DNA of 64,000 nt from an uncultured Bacteroidales bacterium (GCA_902775375.1 CACYLU010000008.1:108829-172828), one strand, 5' to 3'. Shown: positions 9,297-17,693, numbered from the stretch's first letter. The notes: generated by a model not told the origin, from the sequence alone. Translations and numbers: made by a program.

Positions 9297-11210
9297 TCAA
9301 TTCTCAAAGGGAATCCATACTTCCATGTCACTCACTCCACGATGTGCCCATGCATAATATGGAATCAAAGTCACACCATTATCAGTTACAATCTGATTGA
9401 TACCATGTAGCTTTTCCGGTTGCCACTCCACCTTGAGTTGCGTCTGGCCATTTAGGGTTATGCTGCCAATAGACTGCTCATTATCGGGTGATTCAGCACA
9501 ATATACGATAGGACCGCACTGCACAGCCACCCTGCCTCTGTCCGCCTCCACTTGATTGTTGGCTTTCACCAAGCGAGGCTGCAGGTCGAGACTCAGTTCC
9601 ACCACATCACCAGTTTTCCAGTCTCGGCTAATGCTACAATAGCCCTGCTGCAATTCAGTTTTTATTACCTCTCCATTTATCTTCACACTATACTGGCTTT
9701 GCAAGCCGTCGGCAAAAGCATAGAGATTTGAAGGCATCGCCTCATTGCGTGCCCATCCTGGTATGCGTACTTTCATAGTGAAAGGCTGATTAGCCTCTTC
9801 TATCACTAGTTTCACCTCACCACTATACGGATAAGCCGTCTCTTGCTTCAGCGTCACTGGTTTGCCATTCACCTGCAATGTCGATGTGTTGCCCATAAAG
9901 AGGTTTACATACACATCGTTATCTTTAACGGCATACACATATCCTGGCAATGAAGGGATAAAACGCGAAATATTAGACGGACAGCAAGCACAGCCAAACC
10001 AAGCCTGTCTTTGATATTTACGTTCCTTTCTCACTTCCAATGGATTAGGATAGAAGAAGGCGTCGCCTTCTAATGATACGCCAGAAATCAAACCGTTATA
10101 TAGTGTGCGCTCCAGCACGTCATAATATTTCGAATCACCATGCAACAAAAACAGACGATGATTCACATACACCATACCGATAGCGGCACAAGTCTCGTTG
10201 TAAGCTGTGGCGTTAGGTAACTCGTAGTTGGCGCCGAAGGCCTCGCCATCGTTAGTGGAACCAATGCCACCTGTTATATACATTTTTTTGGAAACAATAT
10301 TATCCCAAATGGTATCAATGGCATGGATATAGCCTTGGTCACCAGTGAGCGCTGCCACGTCAGCCATACCTGCATACATATAGGTAGCACGGACAGCATG
10401 TCCTACCGCCTCTTTCTGCTCCAACACAGGCAGATGCGTCTGGTTATAAGGATCACGATGCTCTGTCTTGCCTCGATAGTCGAGGAAGAACTTCGCTTGA
10501 TCCAGGTATTTTTTATCTCCTGTAGCCAGGTAGAGTTTAGCCAGCCCCATTTCTGCGATCTGATGTCCTGGTACCCTAACTACCTGCCCTGGATTGGGAC
10601 CTACCTCACGAATTACACAGTCTGCATAGCGGATGGCAATATCAAGAAAGTTGCGCTGCCCTGTAGCCTGATAGTGTGCCACTGCTGCCTCCAGCATGTG
10701 ACCTAAGTTATAGAATTCATGGCTCAGTTCCTCAACCTTCTCCCAACGCATGGAACCGGCCCATTCATGCGGATGCTTTGGATTCATAGTACGGGCTGTA
10801 TAGAGATAGCCATCGGGTTCTTGCGCCCCTGCCACAATCACCAGCACACTGTCAATATAATTCTTCAATTTTTCATCGGGATAAGTCTGCAACAGATAGC
10901 TGGCACCCTCAATGGTTTTATACACATCGGTATCGTCGAACGAAAAGCCTCCCACATGAATAGTATCACTCGGATGCGCTGCATTTTCAAAATTACGATA
11001 GCGGCCAGTTTCCTCACACTTGCTGAATGCTAAAGGCACCGTCACCTCACGGCTTGCCTGCAAGCGCTGCCCCCAAAAACCGCCATCTACCTTTACACTA
11101 GTAAATGGTACAGGGTCAATGGGATATTGACTATTTACCATCATCTGTTGACCATTATTGGAACAACCGGTCAGCAATAAAAGAGATACAAAAAACAAAC
11201 TACTTCTCAT
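9297..11210 (-). CDS. GH127 (DUF1680) beta-L-arabinofuranosidase-like lipoprotein
   Basis: The 637-residue protein carries a lipobox (LLTGC, Cys16) and the (alpha/alpha)6-barrel features of GH127. The catalytic set of the family is complete and correctly spaced: Glu323 in DGEAFG (acid/base), Glu339 and Cys341 in NETC, and Cys409-Cys410 in CACCPSN. In characterised GH127 enzymes the last four bind zinc, with one cysteine as the nucleophile. The expected reaction is release of beta-L-arabinofuranose from plant glycoproteins or pectin side chains; some DUF1680 relatives act on other furanosides. It is the middle gene of the operon, 45 bp after GH13 and 23 bp before GH31. Confidence 0.93.
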   Translation of the reverse strand: MRSSLFFVSLLLLTGCSNNGQQMMVNSQYPIDPVPFTSVKVDGGFWGQRLQASREVTVPLAFSKCEETGRYRNFENAAHPSDTIHVGGFSFDDTDVYKTIEGASYLLQTYPDEKLKNYIDSVLVIVAGAQEPDGYLYTARTMNPKHPHEWAGSMRWEKVEELSHEFYNLGHMLEAAVAHYQATGQRNFLDIAIRYADCVIREVGPNPGQVVRVPGHQIAEMGLAKLYLATGDKKYLDQAKFFLDYRGKTEHRDPYNQTHLPVLEQKEAVGHAVRATYMYAGMADVAALTGDQGYIHAIDTIWDNIVSKKMYITGGIGSTNDGEAFGANYELPNATAYNETCAAIGMVYVNHRLFLLHGDSKYYDVLERTLYNGLISGVSLEGDAFFYPNPLEVRKERKYQRQAWFGCACCPSNISRFIPSLPGYVYAVKDNDVYVNLFMGNTSTLQVNGKPVTLKQETAYPYSGEVKLVIEEANQPFTMKVRIPGWARNEAMPSNLYAFADGLQSQYSVKINGEVIKTELQQGYCSISRDWKTGDVVELSLDLQPRLVKANNQVEADRGRVAVQCGPIVYCAESPDNEQSIGSITLNGQTQLKVEWQPEKLHGINQIVTDNGVTLIPYYAWAHRGVSDMEVWIPFEN

Positions 11211-11255
11211 ACTTCCTTATGCGTATTCTTCTAATATTTACATCTATCGTAGCGA

Positions 11256-13097
11256 CTAATGCAAATCCAGAACATATACACCGCGCGCAGGAATCTCTAC
11301 AGAGTTCAGCAAATTTATATTCTTGCCAGTTACCACATCCACGCCACCCGTGTAATTCTGAATCACCTCATGGAAACGCCTCATGTCAAGCGTCTTGTCC
11401 GCATCAGTACCATTCATCAGTACCAGCACTGTATTGTCTCCAGCGATACGCGCATAGACATAGCAACCTGAACGATCAGGCGTATAATGCACCAGTTTGC
11501 CTTCGGTTACTGGCTTACTTAGCTTACGCCAATTCAGCAATGTCTTCATATAATTCCAGGCCTCGTTCTCCTTGTCTGTACGCCCTGCCGAAGTAAATGC
11601 ATTGCGGGCATCTCCCTCCCATCCACCAGGGAAGTCGGTACGGATCACGCCATCACCTTCTTTCTTAGTGCCTGTCATCAATATCTCTGTACCATAATAA
11701 ATTTCTGGAATGCCACGGGTAGTAGCCAAAAAAGCAATGGCCTGCTTGTATTTGTTAAGGTCTTTGTCTTCTTTCAATGAGAATCTGCCCAAATCATGGT
11801 TATCAAGGAACACCAGTATATTGTCAGGATCAGGGAAAAGGAAATCTTGCGCTATCACCTCGTACAACTTGAATAGGCCTGCTTCAGAGCCTTCACTGCT
11901 ATTACATTCATCTATAAATGCTTTGGCAGAGGTGAACGCCAAGTCGAAGTCCATCACTGTTTTCAGCTTTGTATCGTTGTCGTTGATCCTGTTATTGCGT
12001 TGCCACCAAGCCGAAGCCGTGCCTCTAGGGTACCAAGCCTCACCCACAATATTGAAGTCGGGGTATTGCTCTTCTACCTCTTCACACCATTCAGTCATGA
12101 AATCATAATCAGCGTAAGGGTGTGTATCCTGTCTGATGCCATCAATTCTCGCATACTCAATCCACCAGATGCTATTTTGAATCAAGTAACGTGCCAAATG
12201 ACGGTTACGTTGGTTTAAATCAGGCATACCGCGGGTAAACCATCCATTTACCAGAATATCTTTCTCTGATTGTGGTGCATGCACATCCATCAATGTCCAC
12301 TTGAAATGGGTGGTTTGCACATATTCATCAGGGTTATTGAGCCAATCGTGTGAAGGCATGTCTTTCATCCACCAATGACTGCTTCCACTGTGGTTGAAAA
12401 TCATATCCATCACCACTTTCATTCCTTTGGCGTGAGCTTTGTCTATTAGTTCAACATACTCTTCATTGGTGCCAAAGCGAGGATCTACATGATAGTAATC
12501 TGTGATGGCATAACCATGATAAGAGCCTCCAGGCTGGTTGTTTTCCAAAATAGGGTTCAGCCAAATGGTGGTAAAGCCTAATTCCTGAATATAATCAAGA
12601 TGATCTATAATGCCACGAATATCACCGCCATGCCTTGCACCACTGCGTTGACGATTCACCATCACCTCACCAAGATTGTCATTCTGGGGATTTCCATTGG
12701 CAAAGCGATCAGGAGTTATAAGGTAGATTACATCAGCAGTCGAGAAGCCTTGCGCTCCCACTTTTCGATTACGTTCACGGAGTGCAAATGGTTGTTTCTG
12801 CTGCTTTTTGCCTTCCTTAATTACAATATTCATTGTACCGGGCTTGGCAGATTCGTCGATATCAAGGTATAGAAACAGGTAGTTGGGATTTTCCACTTTG
12901 GCGACCTCTTTAAGTGTCACACCCGGATAACTAATGCTAACATCTGATTTAGCGATATCTTTTCCATAAAGTAATACTTGTAGTTCATGGTTCTCCATGC
13001 CTACCCACCAGTTAGCTGGTTCCATGCGTTGCACGTCGATCGCCTTAGATAAGGCCACTGTGCATAGCATGAGGCAAAACAACATTATTTTCTTCAT
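11256..13097 (-). CDS. GH13 neopullulanase/cyclomaltodextrinase-like alpha-amylase (SusA-like)
   Basis: The 613-residue protein has a Sec signal peptide (about 1-19), an N-terminal cyclomaltodextrinase beta-sandwich (20-108) and a GH13 barrel. The catalytic residues are Asp324 in GIRQD (nucleophile), Glu353 in VGEAW (acid/base) and Asp435 in LDNHD. Conserved region I is DMIFNH near 231-236. Length and domain order match the periplasmic neopullulanase SusA of starch utilisation systems, which breaks maltooligosaccharides and pullulan after import. It has no lipobox, so it is probably periplasmic. It is the first gene of the GH13-GH127-GH31 operon, directly behind a consensus promoter. Combining a starch enzyme with arabinose- and xylose-active enzymes is unusual. 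Confidence 0.93.
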   Translation of the reverse strand: MKKIMLFCLMLCTVALSKAIDVQRMEPANWWVGMENHELQVLLYGKDIAKSDVSISYPGVTLKEVAKVENPNYLFLYLDIDESAKPGTMNIVIKEGKKQQKQPFALRERNRKVGAQGFSTADVIYLITPDRFANGNPQNDNLGEVMVNRQRSGARHGGDIRGIIDHLDYIQELGFTTIWLNPILENNQPGGSYHGYAITDYYHVDPRFGTNEEYVELIDKAHAKGMKVVMDMIFNHSGSSHWWMKDMPSHDWLNNPDEYVQTTHFKWTLMDVHAPQSEKDILVNGWFTRGMPDLNQRNRHLARYLIQNSIWWIEYARIDGIRQDTHPYADYDFMTEWCEEVEEQYPDFNIVGEAWYPRGTASAWWQRNNRINDNDTKLKTVMDFDLAFTSAKAFIDECNSSEGSEAGLFKLYEVIAQDFLFPDPDNILVFLDNHDLGRFSLKEDKDLNKYKQAIAFLATTRGIPEIYYGTEILMTGTKKEGDGVIRTDFPGGWEGDARNAFTSAGRTDKENEAWNYMKTLLNWRKLSKPVTEGKLVHYTPDRSGCYVYARIAGDNTVLVLMNGTDADKTLDMRRFHEVIQNYTGGVDVVTGKNINLLNSVEIPARGVYVLDLH

Positions 13098-13124
13098 TGC
13101 AATTTTATAAATGGTTTGATTCTA

Positions 13125-13156
13125 CAAATGTAAACATTCTAACTAATAAAAACAAA
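13125..13156 (-). promoter_or_regulatory. Promoter of the GH13-GH127-GH31 operon
   Basis: On the minus strand TTTG (13156-13153), 20 bp, then TACATTTG (13132-13125), giving a start site about 20 bp before the GH13 start codon. The -33 box abuts the terminator of the upstream gene. Confidence 0.82.
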
Positions 13157-13157
13157 A

Positions 13158-13184
13158 AGGCACCTGCAGTTTTTGCAGGTGCCT
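13158..13184 (-). terminator. Terminator of the TIM-barrel protein gene
   Basis: A perfect 11-bp stem (AGGCACCTGCA with TGCAGGTGCCT) and a GTTTT loop, followed on the minus strand by TTTTTGTTT. It lies 20 bp beyond the stop of the 13205-14272 gene. Confidence 0.92.
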
Positions 13185-13204
13185 CATTCTTTTTACAATA
13201 GGTT

Positions 13205-14272
13205 TTAGCCCAACAGCAATACACGCTGAGCATATTTAATGCATGTGCCAACCTCCTTAATAGAGTTGCTCCAAGGTGCCACAGCATATTCCAGCTCGAT
13301 ATCGCAATAAATCTGTGGATACTTAGCCTGTACAAGCTTCAATACATCATCCAGTGGTGTCTGACCCTGACCCCAAACCTGGTTCTCGTTAGGAGTCTGA
13401 GCATTAGGACCAGTCTTATCCTTAGTGTGCATAGAGAAGATGCGATCGTGATACTTCTCGATGAAGTCGCAAGGGTTCTTGCCAGTTGAGCCGAAGTAGT
13501 GAGCGAAGTCAAAGTTCAGCATGATGTTTGGAGAAACAGCCAATACCTCGTCTGGACCAGCCTCGAACTCAGGAGTAGCATACTGGAAGTGGTTGTGCAT
13601 GCAGTAGAACATGTCATACTTCTCTGCGAAAGGAGCGCAACGCTTAGCTGCAGCAAGAGACATCTCAGAAGTAACGCCCTTGGCACCCATAGCCTTTGCC
13701 AACTTGAATGCGTAATCGCAATCCTCATCAGATGAGTTCTCACCTGGTTGGGTCTTTACGATGTGGATGTCGATGCCCTCGTTCTTGAAACGGTTGCTTA
13801 CTTCCTGCACCTTGTCCCAATCCATGTTCTTCTTGAAGTTTGCATAAGCCTCGTTGTAGTCGCTCATCTGCTTCTTCTCATCGTCATTCAACAGATCCAT
13901 CATACCACCAAAGCCGCGACGGCCCATTGAAGCACGCTCTTCAGCAGAAAGGCGAGCCATAGCGCCCTGAATAAGTGCCATCATAGGACTTGCAGGAGCG
14001 CCAAGTGCAGTCTCCAGGTCGTTGCCCATCAGTTCAAGATTGCTTACATTAGCTTCCTTGCAATACTTGATAAGGTTCTCCAGACCACCTGGCTGATCGC
14101 GCCAGCTGTAGGTAATAGTACCCATGTGTACACCACCAAAATCAGAGTTTGGCTTGCCATCAGCTGCTTTAGCAGCTGGCTTTGCCTCGCCATTACATGA
14201 ACTCATGCCTGGCACCAGTGCCAGACCTGCCAATGCAGCGACACCCATTCCTAAGAAATTTCTTCTGTTCAT
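13205..14272 (-). CDS. Tat-exported sugar phosphate isomerase/epimerase-like TIM-barrel protein
   Basis: The 355-residue protein begins with a twin-arginine signal (NRRNFLGMGVAALAG) ending in a possible lipobox (MSSC, Cys26), so it should be exported folded. The rest is a xylose-isomerase-like TIM barrel (AP endonuclease 2 superfamily): YSWRDQPGGLENLIKYC, NLELMGND, MHNHFQY, NFDFAHYFGS, HTKDK and CDIELEY provide the usual acidic and histidine metal ligands. Residues 85-150 form a helical insert. Many Bacteroidetes encode such secreted isomerase-like proteins next to carbohydrate genes, with unknown substrates. It has its own promoter and terminator and so is separate from the glycosidase operon. 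Confidence 0.85.
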   Translation of the reverse strand: MNRRNFLGMGVAALAGLALVPGMSSCNGEAKPAAKAADGKPNSDFGGVHMGTITYSWRDQPGGLENLIKYCKEANVSNLELMGNDLETALGAPASPMMALIQGAMARLSAEERASMGRRGFGGMMDLLNDDEKKQMSDYNEAYANFKKNMDWDKVQEVSNRFKNEGIDIHIVKTQPGENSSDEDCDYAFKLAKAMGAKGVTSEMSLAAAKRCAPFAEKYDMFYCMHNHFQYATPEFEAGPDEVLAVSPNIMLNFDFAHYFGSTGKNPCDFIEKYHDRIFSMHTKDKTGPNAQTPNENQVWGQGQTPLDDVLKLVQAKYPQIYCDIELEYAVAPWSNSIKEVGTCIKYAQRVLLLG

Positions 14273-14320
14273 TTGCTATTGTTTTAAAAAATACGAATCT
14301 ACTTGATTTACAAAACATGG

Positions 14321-14351
14321 CAAATTTAATTACTTTATTTTATTCATCAAA
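14321..14351 (-). promoter_or_regulatory. Promoter of the Tat-exported TIM-barrel gene
   Basis: On the minus strand TTTG (14351-14348), 19 bp, then TAAATTTG (14328-14321). The start codon is at 14272. Confidence 0.8.
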
Positions 14352-14405
14352 GAAAAATCATCAACTTTCTGCAACTAAAAGCACATAACCTGGTAAGATT
14401 TTCAT

Positions 14406-14413
14406 TATATTTG
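14406..14413 (+). promoter_or_regulatory. -7 box of the esterase gene
   Basis: TATATTTG matches TAnnTTTG and lies 30 bp before the ATG at 14444. It overlaps an in-frame TTG at 14411, which rules out that TTG as the start codon. No clear -33 box is seen. Confidence 0.7.
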
Positions 14414-14443
14414 CAGAAACAATACCATAAAAATACTACGATT

Positions 14444-15625
14444 ATGAAGAAAACCTTCCGCTTTTTTACTTTGGCAGTATCTTTACTGGCCTGCCTCAGT
14501 GCTTTCGGACAAGAGATGAACTCCTTGATGTTCCGTGTTGGTGTGAAATCACCCGAAATGGCCAATGGCCAAGTTACCTTCCGTTTTGTGGCTCCTAAAG
14601 CACGTAAAGTTAGTGTGGCTGCCTCATGGTTGGGTTATGACGCATCAAAGTTGCAGATGACGCAAGACGACAAAGGCATCTGGACGGTATCTGCCCCACT
14701 ACCCACACCTGAACTTTACACCTATAATATCGTGGTGGATGGCGTGACCATGCTCGATCCTTCAAACGTTCAGGTACAGCGTGACGGTTCACGCTATATG
14801 AACGCATTCCTGGTGCCAGGCGACTATGCGGACCTTTATGCAGAGTGTGGCAAACCTGGTAATGTGGAGCATGTATGGTACTACTCGGCCGAAAACAATA
14901 TGACACGCCGTATGTATGTCTATACCCCAGCTGGCTATGACCGCAACAACAAGAGCGTGAAATATCCCGTGCTCTATCTGCTGCATGGAGGTGGTGGCGA
15001 CGAGGATGCTTGGAGCACTTTAGGGCGCACTTGCCAGATACTCGACAACCTCATTGCCCAGGGCAAGGCTAAACCTATGATTGTGGTGATGCCTAACGGC
15101 AACCCTAACCAGTATGCTGCCCAGACACTGGGTATTCCAGTTAAGAGCGAGGTGAAGAAATATGCCTCCAATTTCGATAACTATTCTTCGTTGGTGGCTG
15201 ATATACTGCCATACATAGAGAAGAACTACCCCGTTATCAAGAATCGCAAAGGTCGTGCCGTAGCGGGCTTATCAATGGGTGGCGGACAATCATTCTTCAT
15301 TGCTTTCCGTAACGTAGATGTGTTCGCCAACGTGGGCATCTTCTCGTCAGGCCTTATCGGAGCTACTGCCCTTGGCAATGCTCCTTTCGATGCCGAGCAA
15401 CACTTCCCAGGCATGTATTCCAACCCAGCCAAGTACAACAAGTTTGATGTGATTTATCTTGCATGTGGGGAGCAAGACAACCGCATCGATGGCATGCTCG
15501 ACTTCAAGCAAAAACTCACCGACAAAGGCTACAAGGGTGTGGTGTGGGAACAATATCCTGGTGCCCACGAATGGAAAGTATGGCGTCGCAACCTCAGTTC
15601 GTTCGTACAGCTGATATTCAAGTAG
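14444..15625 (+). CDS. Secreted carbohydrate esterase (CE1-like) with N-terminal E-set domain
   Basis: The 393-residue protein has a Sec signal peptide (1-22), an immunoglobulin-like E-set domain related to CBM48 (about 30-125) and an alpha/beta-hydrolase esterase domain (about 150-393). The triad is Ser277 in GLSMGG, Asp345 in CGEQDNR and His375 in PGAHEW, and the oxyanion-hole segment is LLHGGGGDEDAW. This architecture is common among ferulic acid or acetyl xylan esterases of Bacteroidetes, which remove ester groups that block glycosidases. Together with the neighbouring glycosidases it suggests hemicellulose or pectin work, though the exact acyl group cannot be read. The ATG at 14444 is chosen because the promoter overlaps the earlier TTG. 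Confidence 0.88.
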   Translation: MKKTFRFFTLAVSLLACLSAFGQEMNSLMFRVGVKSPEMANGQVTFRFVAPKARKVSVAASWLGYDASKLQMTQDDKGIWTVSAPLPTPELYTYNIVVDGVTMLDPSNVQVQRDGSRYMNAFLVPGDYADLYAECGKPGNVEHVWYYSAENNMTRRMYVYTPAGYDRNNKSVKYPVLYLLHGGGGDEDAWSTLGRTCQILDNLIAQGKAKPMIVVMPNGNPNQYAAQTLGIPVKSEVKKYASNFDNYSSLVADILPYIEKNYPVIKNRKGRAVAGLSMGGGQSFFIAFRNVDVFANVGIFSSGLIGATALGNAPFDAEQHFPGMYSNPAKYNKFDVIYLACGEQDNRIDGMLDFKQKLTDKGYKGVVWEQYPGAHEWKVWRRNLSSFVQLIFK

Positions 15626-15677
15626 CAAGAGCTTCCTTTTGGTATAATCAACAAAAGAAGTTTTTGCGAAAATCGTG

Positions 15678-15953
15678 ATGAAAACATCTATAACTAAAGA
15701 CAGCATCGAGACCGCCTACAGCTTCTTGCATCAGAAACGTAACGTGTATATCCATTCTACACTCAGTTGGCAGAAAGATGACATCGAACTCTCCATCGCC
15801 GAGTATGTGGATAGCATGAACAAGGAGCTGTATGCGGTTATTGCTGCTGACAGACCTGATTTCCTCAGGGATCATCAGCACTTTGCCGATGACATTACTC
15901 TAGCAGTTGAGCAGTTGGAGCAGATGCTTCAACGCCCCAACACTTCATATTAG
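15678..15953 (+). CDS. Small uncharacterised protein, 91 residues
   Basis: I do not recognise this family. The protein is soluble and acidic with predicted helices (KDSIETAYSFLHQKRNVYIH, QKDDIELSIAEYVDSMNKELYAVI, ADDITLAVEQLEQML), no signal peptide and no membrane segment. It follows the esterase gene by 52 bp and may be co-transcribed. The last codons (encoding QRPNTSY) and the stop are built from the left arm of the 20-bp inverted repeat of island B, so the end of the protein may have been rewritten by that element. The ATG at 15678 is preferred over the GTG at 15675. Confidence 0.6.
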   Translation: MKTSITKDSIETAYSFLHQKRNVYIHSTLSWQKDDIELSIAEYVDSMNKELYAVIAADRPDFLRDHQHFADDITLAVEQLEQMLQRPNTSY

Positions 15954-16144
15954 TATCGTAAGTCACACAAAAACAATCTATTATATGTATGAAGAGGTGC
16001 TTCAACACTTCATAACACTTCATAAAGACTTCATGCTAAATATGAGATTACATGAGGAGGTATGAAGTGTTAGAACATCACTTCATAGACTTAACAAACA
16101 GAAATTCAATGAGATAATCTAAAAATATGAAGTGTTGGGGTGTT
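15931..16144. repeat. Inverted repeat and AACACTTCA / TGAAGTGTT word block of island B
   Basis: The outer arms at 15931-15950 and 16125-16144 are inverted copies, 19 of 20 bases identical. Between and within them the 9-mer AACACTTCA or its complement occurs five times (15939, 16004, 16014, 16063, 16128). The copies at 16004 and 16014 are a 10-bp tandem pair followed by the variant AAAGACTTCAT. This is the same kind of block as in island A, with a different word. Confidence 0.82.
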
Positions 16145-16166
16145 TACTCGAAATACTTTTTCTCTA

Positions 16167-16214
16167 TTAGAGAATTATTTTTCCTCGTTAGGAAAAAATA
16201 AAAACCTCACGAGG
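16167..16214. repeat. Hairpin core of island B, homologous to 3941-3989
   Basis: Its reverse complement starts CCTCGTGAGG, a 12-base T-rich stretch, then CCTAACGAGG. It differs from island A at one base in the first 32 and by a few bases and one indel after that. TTCCTCGT (16181-16188) and ACGAGGAA (16209-16216) form the stem. Confidence 0.82.
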
Positions 16215-16229
16215 AAGTAAAAGGACGGC

Positions 16230-16273
16230 TTACTTCCTTTAAACCATAGGTTTACTTCCTTTAAGCCATAGGT
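16230..16273. repeat. Two tandem 22-bp direct repeats
   Basis: 16230-16251 and 16252-16273 (each starting TTACTTCCTTTAA and ending CCATAGGT) differ at one base. The second copy also forms the left arm of a hairpin with 16284-16293. Confidence 0.85.
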
Positions 16274-16368
16274 TTACTAGTAGTAAGCCTATGAGTCTCA
16301 ATTAGTGTTTCAGTAAAATCGTTACAACTGGCAGTAAAATCATTGCAGGTTCTTCACGACACTAACGT

Positions 16369-16376
16369 TATCTTTG
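16369..16376 (+). promoter_or_regulatory. -7 box of the cupin-CMD gene
   Basis: TATCTTTG, a perfect TAnnTTTG, 50 bp before the ATG at 16427. A TTG at 16343-16345 lies 23 bp upstream, slightly longer than ideal. An in-frame earlier TTG start would precede this promoter and is therefore rejected. Confidence 0.75.
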
Positions 16377-16426
16377 CAAAAACAGGTGGACACTATTACG
16401 AAGCCATCGATAAAACTTTAATAAAC

Positions 16427-17629
16427 ATGAAAGCATTGAGATTCTTCCTAGTATTAACTTTGTGCACAACATGCAATATGGCTATTGCTCAAACAACTCA
16501 ACAAATCAACGTGGCTGCACTCCAGCAGCAATATGGGCTCACCATAGCCTATCCGCTTTCGGCAACAGCATCATCCGACTATAATACAGGCACTGTATAT
16601 GTAGGATTGCTGAAAAACAGCAGCACCAGCATGATAGCCAATTTTCTCTTCACACCAAGTTCTCGTAATTTTTGGCATTTACACCCAGATGCAGAGCAGA
16701 GTCTGCTGATACTCGAAGGCGAAGCATACTACCAAGAAGAAGGACAACCTAAGCGTCTGTTACGCAAAGGTGACTATGTAGTAACACCAGCCAATACAAA
16801 ACACTGGAATGGTGCCACTGAACATGGAGCCTGTGTATGCCTCACTATTACGGAACTAAATGACAAACCTCACGCTGAGCAACTTCGAGCTGTGACCGAT
16901 GAGGAATTTTCTGCTGGTATTTCAGCCTACAACCAAGTCGTACAGACAGACCCTGAACTTTACGCCCTGATGCAGAGAGCCAACGTAGATGTGCGCAACA
17001 TCGGCCAATTAGATTTGAAGACCCGTGAGATGGCGTCGTGCGTGGCACTCACAGCCTTAGGTAGTTCTCCACAGGTAGCTGACCACGCTCGTGCAGCCCT
17101 TGATGCAGGAGTCACTCCCATTGAACTGCGAGAGGCAATTTATCTGGTGGCTCCTTTTGCAGGATTCCCCAAAACACTGAACGCCGTAGAGGTAGTCAAC
17201 CAAGTATTCATTGAGCGAGGCATCTCCCTGCCTTTGCCCGACCAAAGCACTACAACGCTAGAAACTCGCCATCAAAAAGGGCATGACATCCAATGGAAAC
17301 TATACGAAGGTGGCATAGCTCGTGCCATGAGCGGACTACCTGGCGAGATGGGACAACAAATGGCCGACTTGCTGACAGATGTTTGCTTTGGTGACATCTA
17401 TTCACGCAATGGTCTTTCATTGCAGATGCATGAACTACTCACTTATGTGGTGCTAACCGTATTGCAAGCGCCCAGCCAACTACATTCCCATTTCTTGGGA
17501 TGCCTTAAGGCAGGCAATACCCCCGAAACCGTGGTCGCAACCGTCATCAACTGTATGCCCCACATCGGTTTCCCTGCCACCATCAACACCTTACGTATAA
17601 TCACAGAGGTTATGGAAACTATCAAATAG
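16427..17629 (+). CDS. Secreted cupin - double carboxymuconolactone decarboxylase fusion
   Basis: The 400-residue protein has a Sec signal peptide (about 1-21), a cupin domain (about 60-140; FWHLHPDAEQSLLILEGEAYYQEEG supplies metal-ligand His and Glu residues) and two carboxymuconolactone decarboxylase/AhpD-like domains (about 165-265 and 290-400; ELYALMQRANVDVRNIGQLDLKTREMASC, then SRNGLSLQMHELLTYVVLTVLQAP). The usual AhpD CxxC redox pair is absent from both, so thiol peroxidase activity is unlikely. Fusions of these domains occur in Bacteroidetes and the reaction is unknown; lactone or quinone chemistry on aromatic or sugar acids is a guess. Single-gene unit ending at a bidirectional terminator. 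Confidence 0.87.
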   Translation: MKALRFFLVLTLCTTCNMAIAQTTQQINVAALQQQYGLTIAYPLSATASSDYNTGTVYVGLLKNSSTSMIANFLFTPSSRNFWHLHPDAEQSLLILEGEAYYQEEGQPKRLLRKGDYVVTPANTKHWNGATEHGACVCLTITELNDKPHAEQLRAVTDEEFSAGISAYNQVVQTDPELYALMQRANVDVRNIGQLDLKTREMASCVALTALGSSPQVADHARAALDAGVTPIELREAIYLVAPFAGFPKTLNAVEVVNQVFIERGISLPLPDQSTTTLETRHQKGHDIQWKLYEGGIARAMSGLPGEMGQQMADLLTDVCFGDIYSRNGLSLQMHELLTYVVLTVLQAPSQLHSHFLGCLKAGNTPETVVATVINCMPHIGFPATINTLRIITEVMETIK

Positions 17630-17660
17630 AATAAGTATAATTTTGAAAAAAGCAAAAAAG

Positions 17661-17693
17661 AATCCCTTGCAAGTTCTTCACTTACAAGGGATT
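17661..17693. terminator. Bidirectional terminator; original terminator of tRNA-Leu
   Basis: Stem AATCCCTTG/CAAGGGATT continues inward by AAG/CTT after one mismatch. T-runs lie on both sides: TTTT to the right on the plus strand and CTTTTTTGC on the minus strand. It ends the cupin gene from the left. Read leftward it begins 10 bp after the tRNA-derived attL sequence, so before the integration it was also the terminator of tRNA-Leu. Confidence 0.85.

Larger units (their letters stand above)
15954..16368. other. Gene-free island B, inverted counterpart of island A
   Basis: No protein gene is supported here. From right to left the parts follow island A's order from left to right: AGTAAAATC words (16313-16340), a hairpin of CATAGGTTTA/TAAGCCTATG (16267-16293), direct repeats (16230-16273), the long hairpin core (16167-16214, matching 3941-3989 on the other strand), then the word-rich block (15931-16144). 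The right edge abuts the promoter of the cupin gene and the left edge reaches into the end of the 91-residue gene. Confidence 0.75.
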
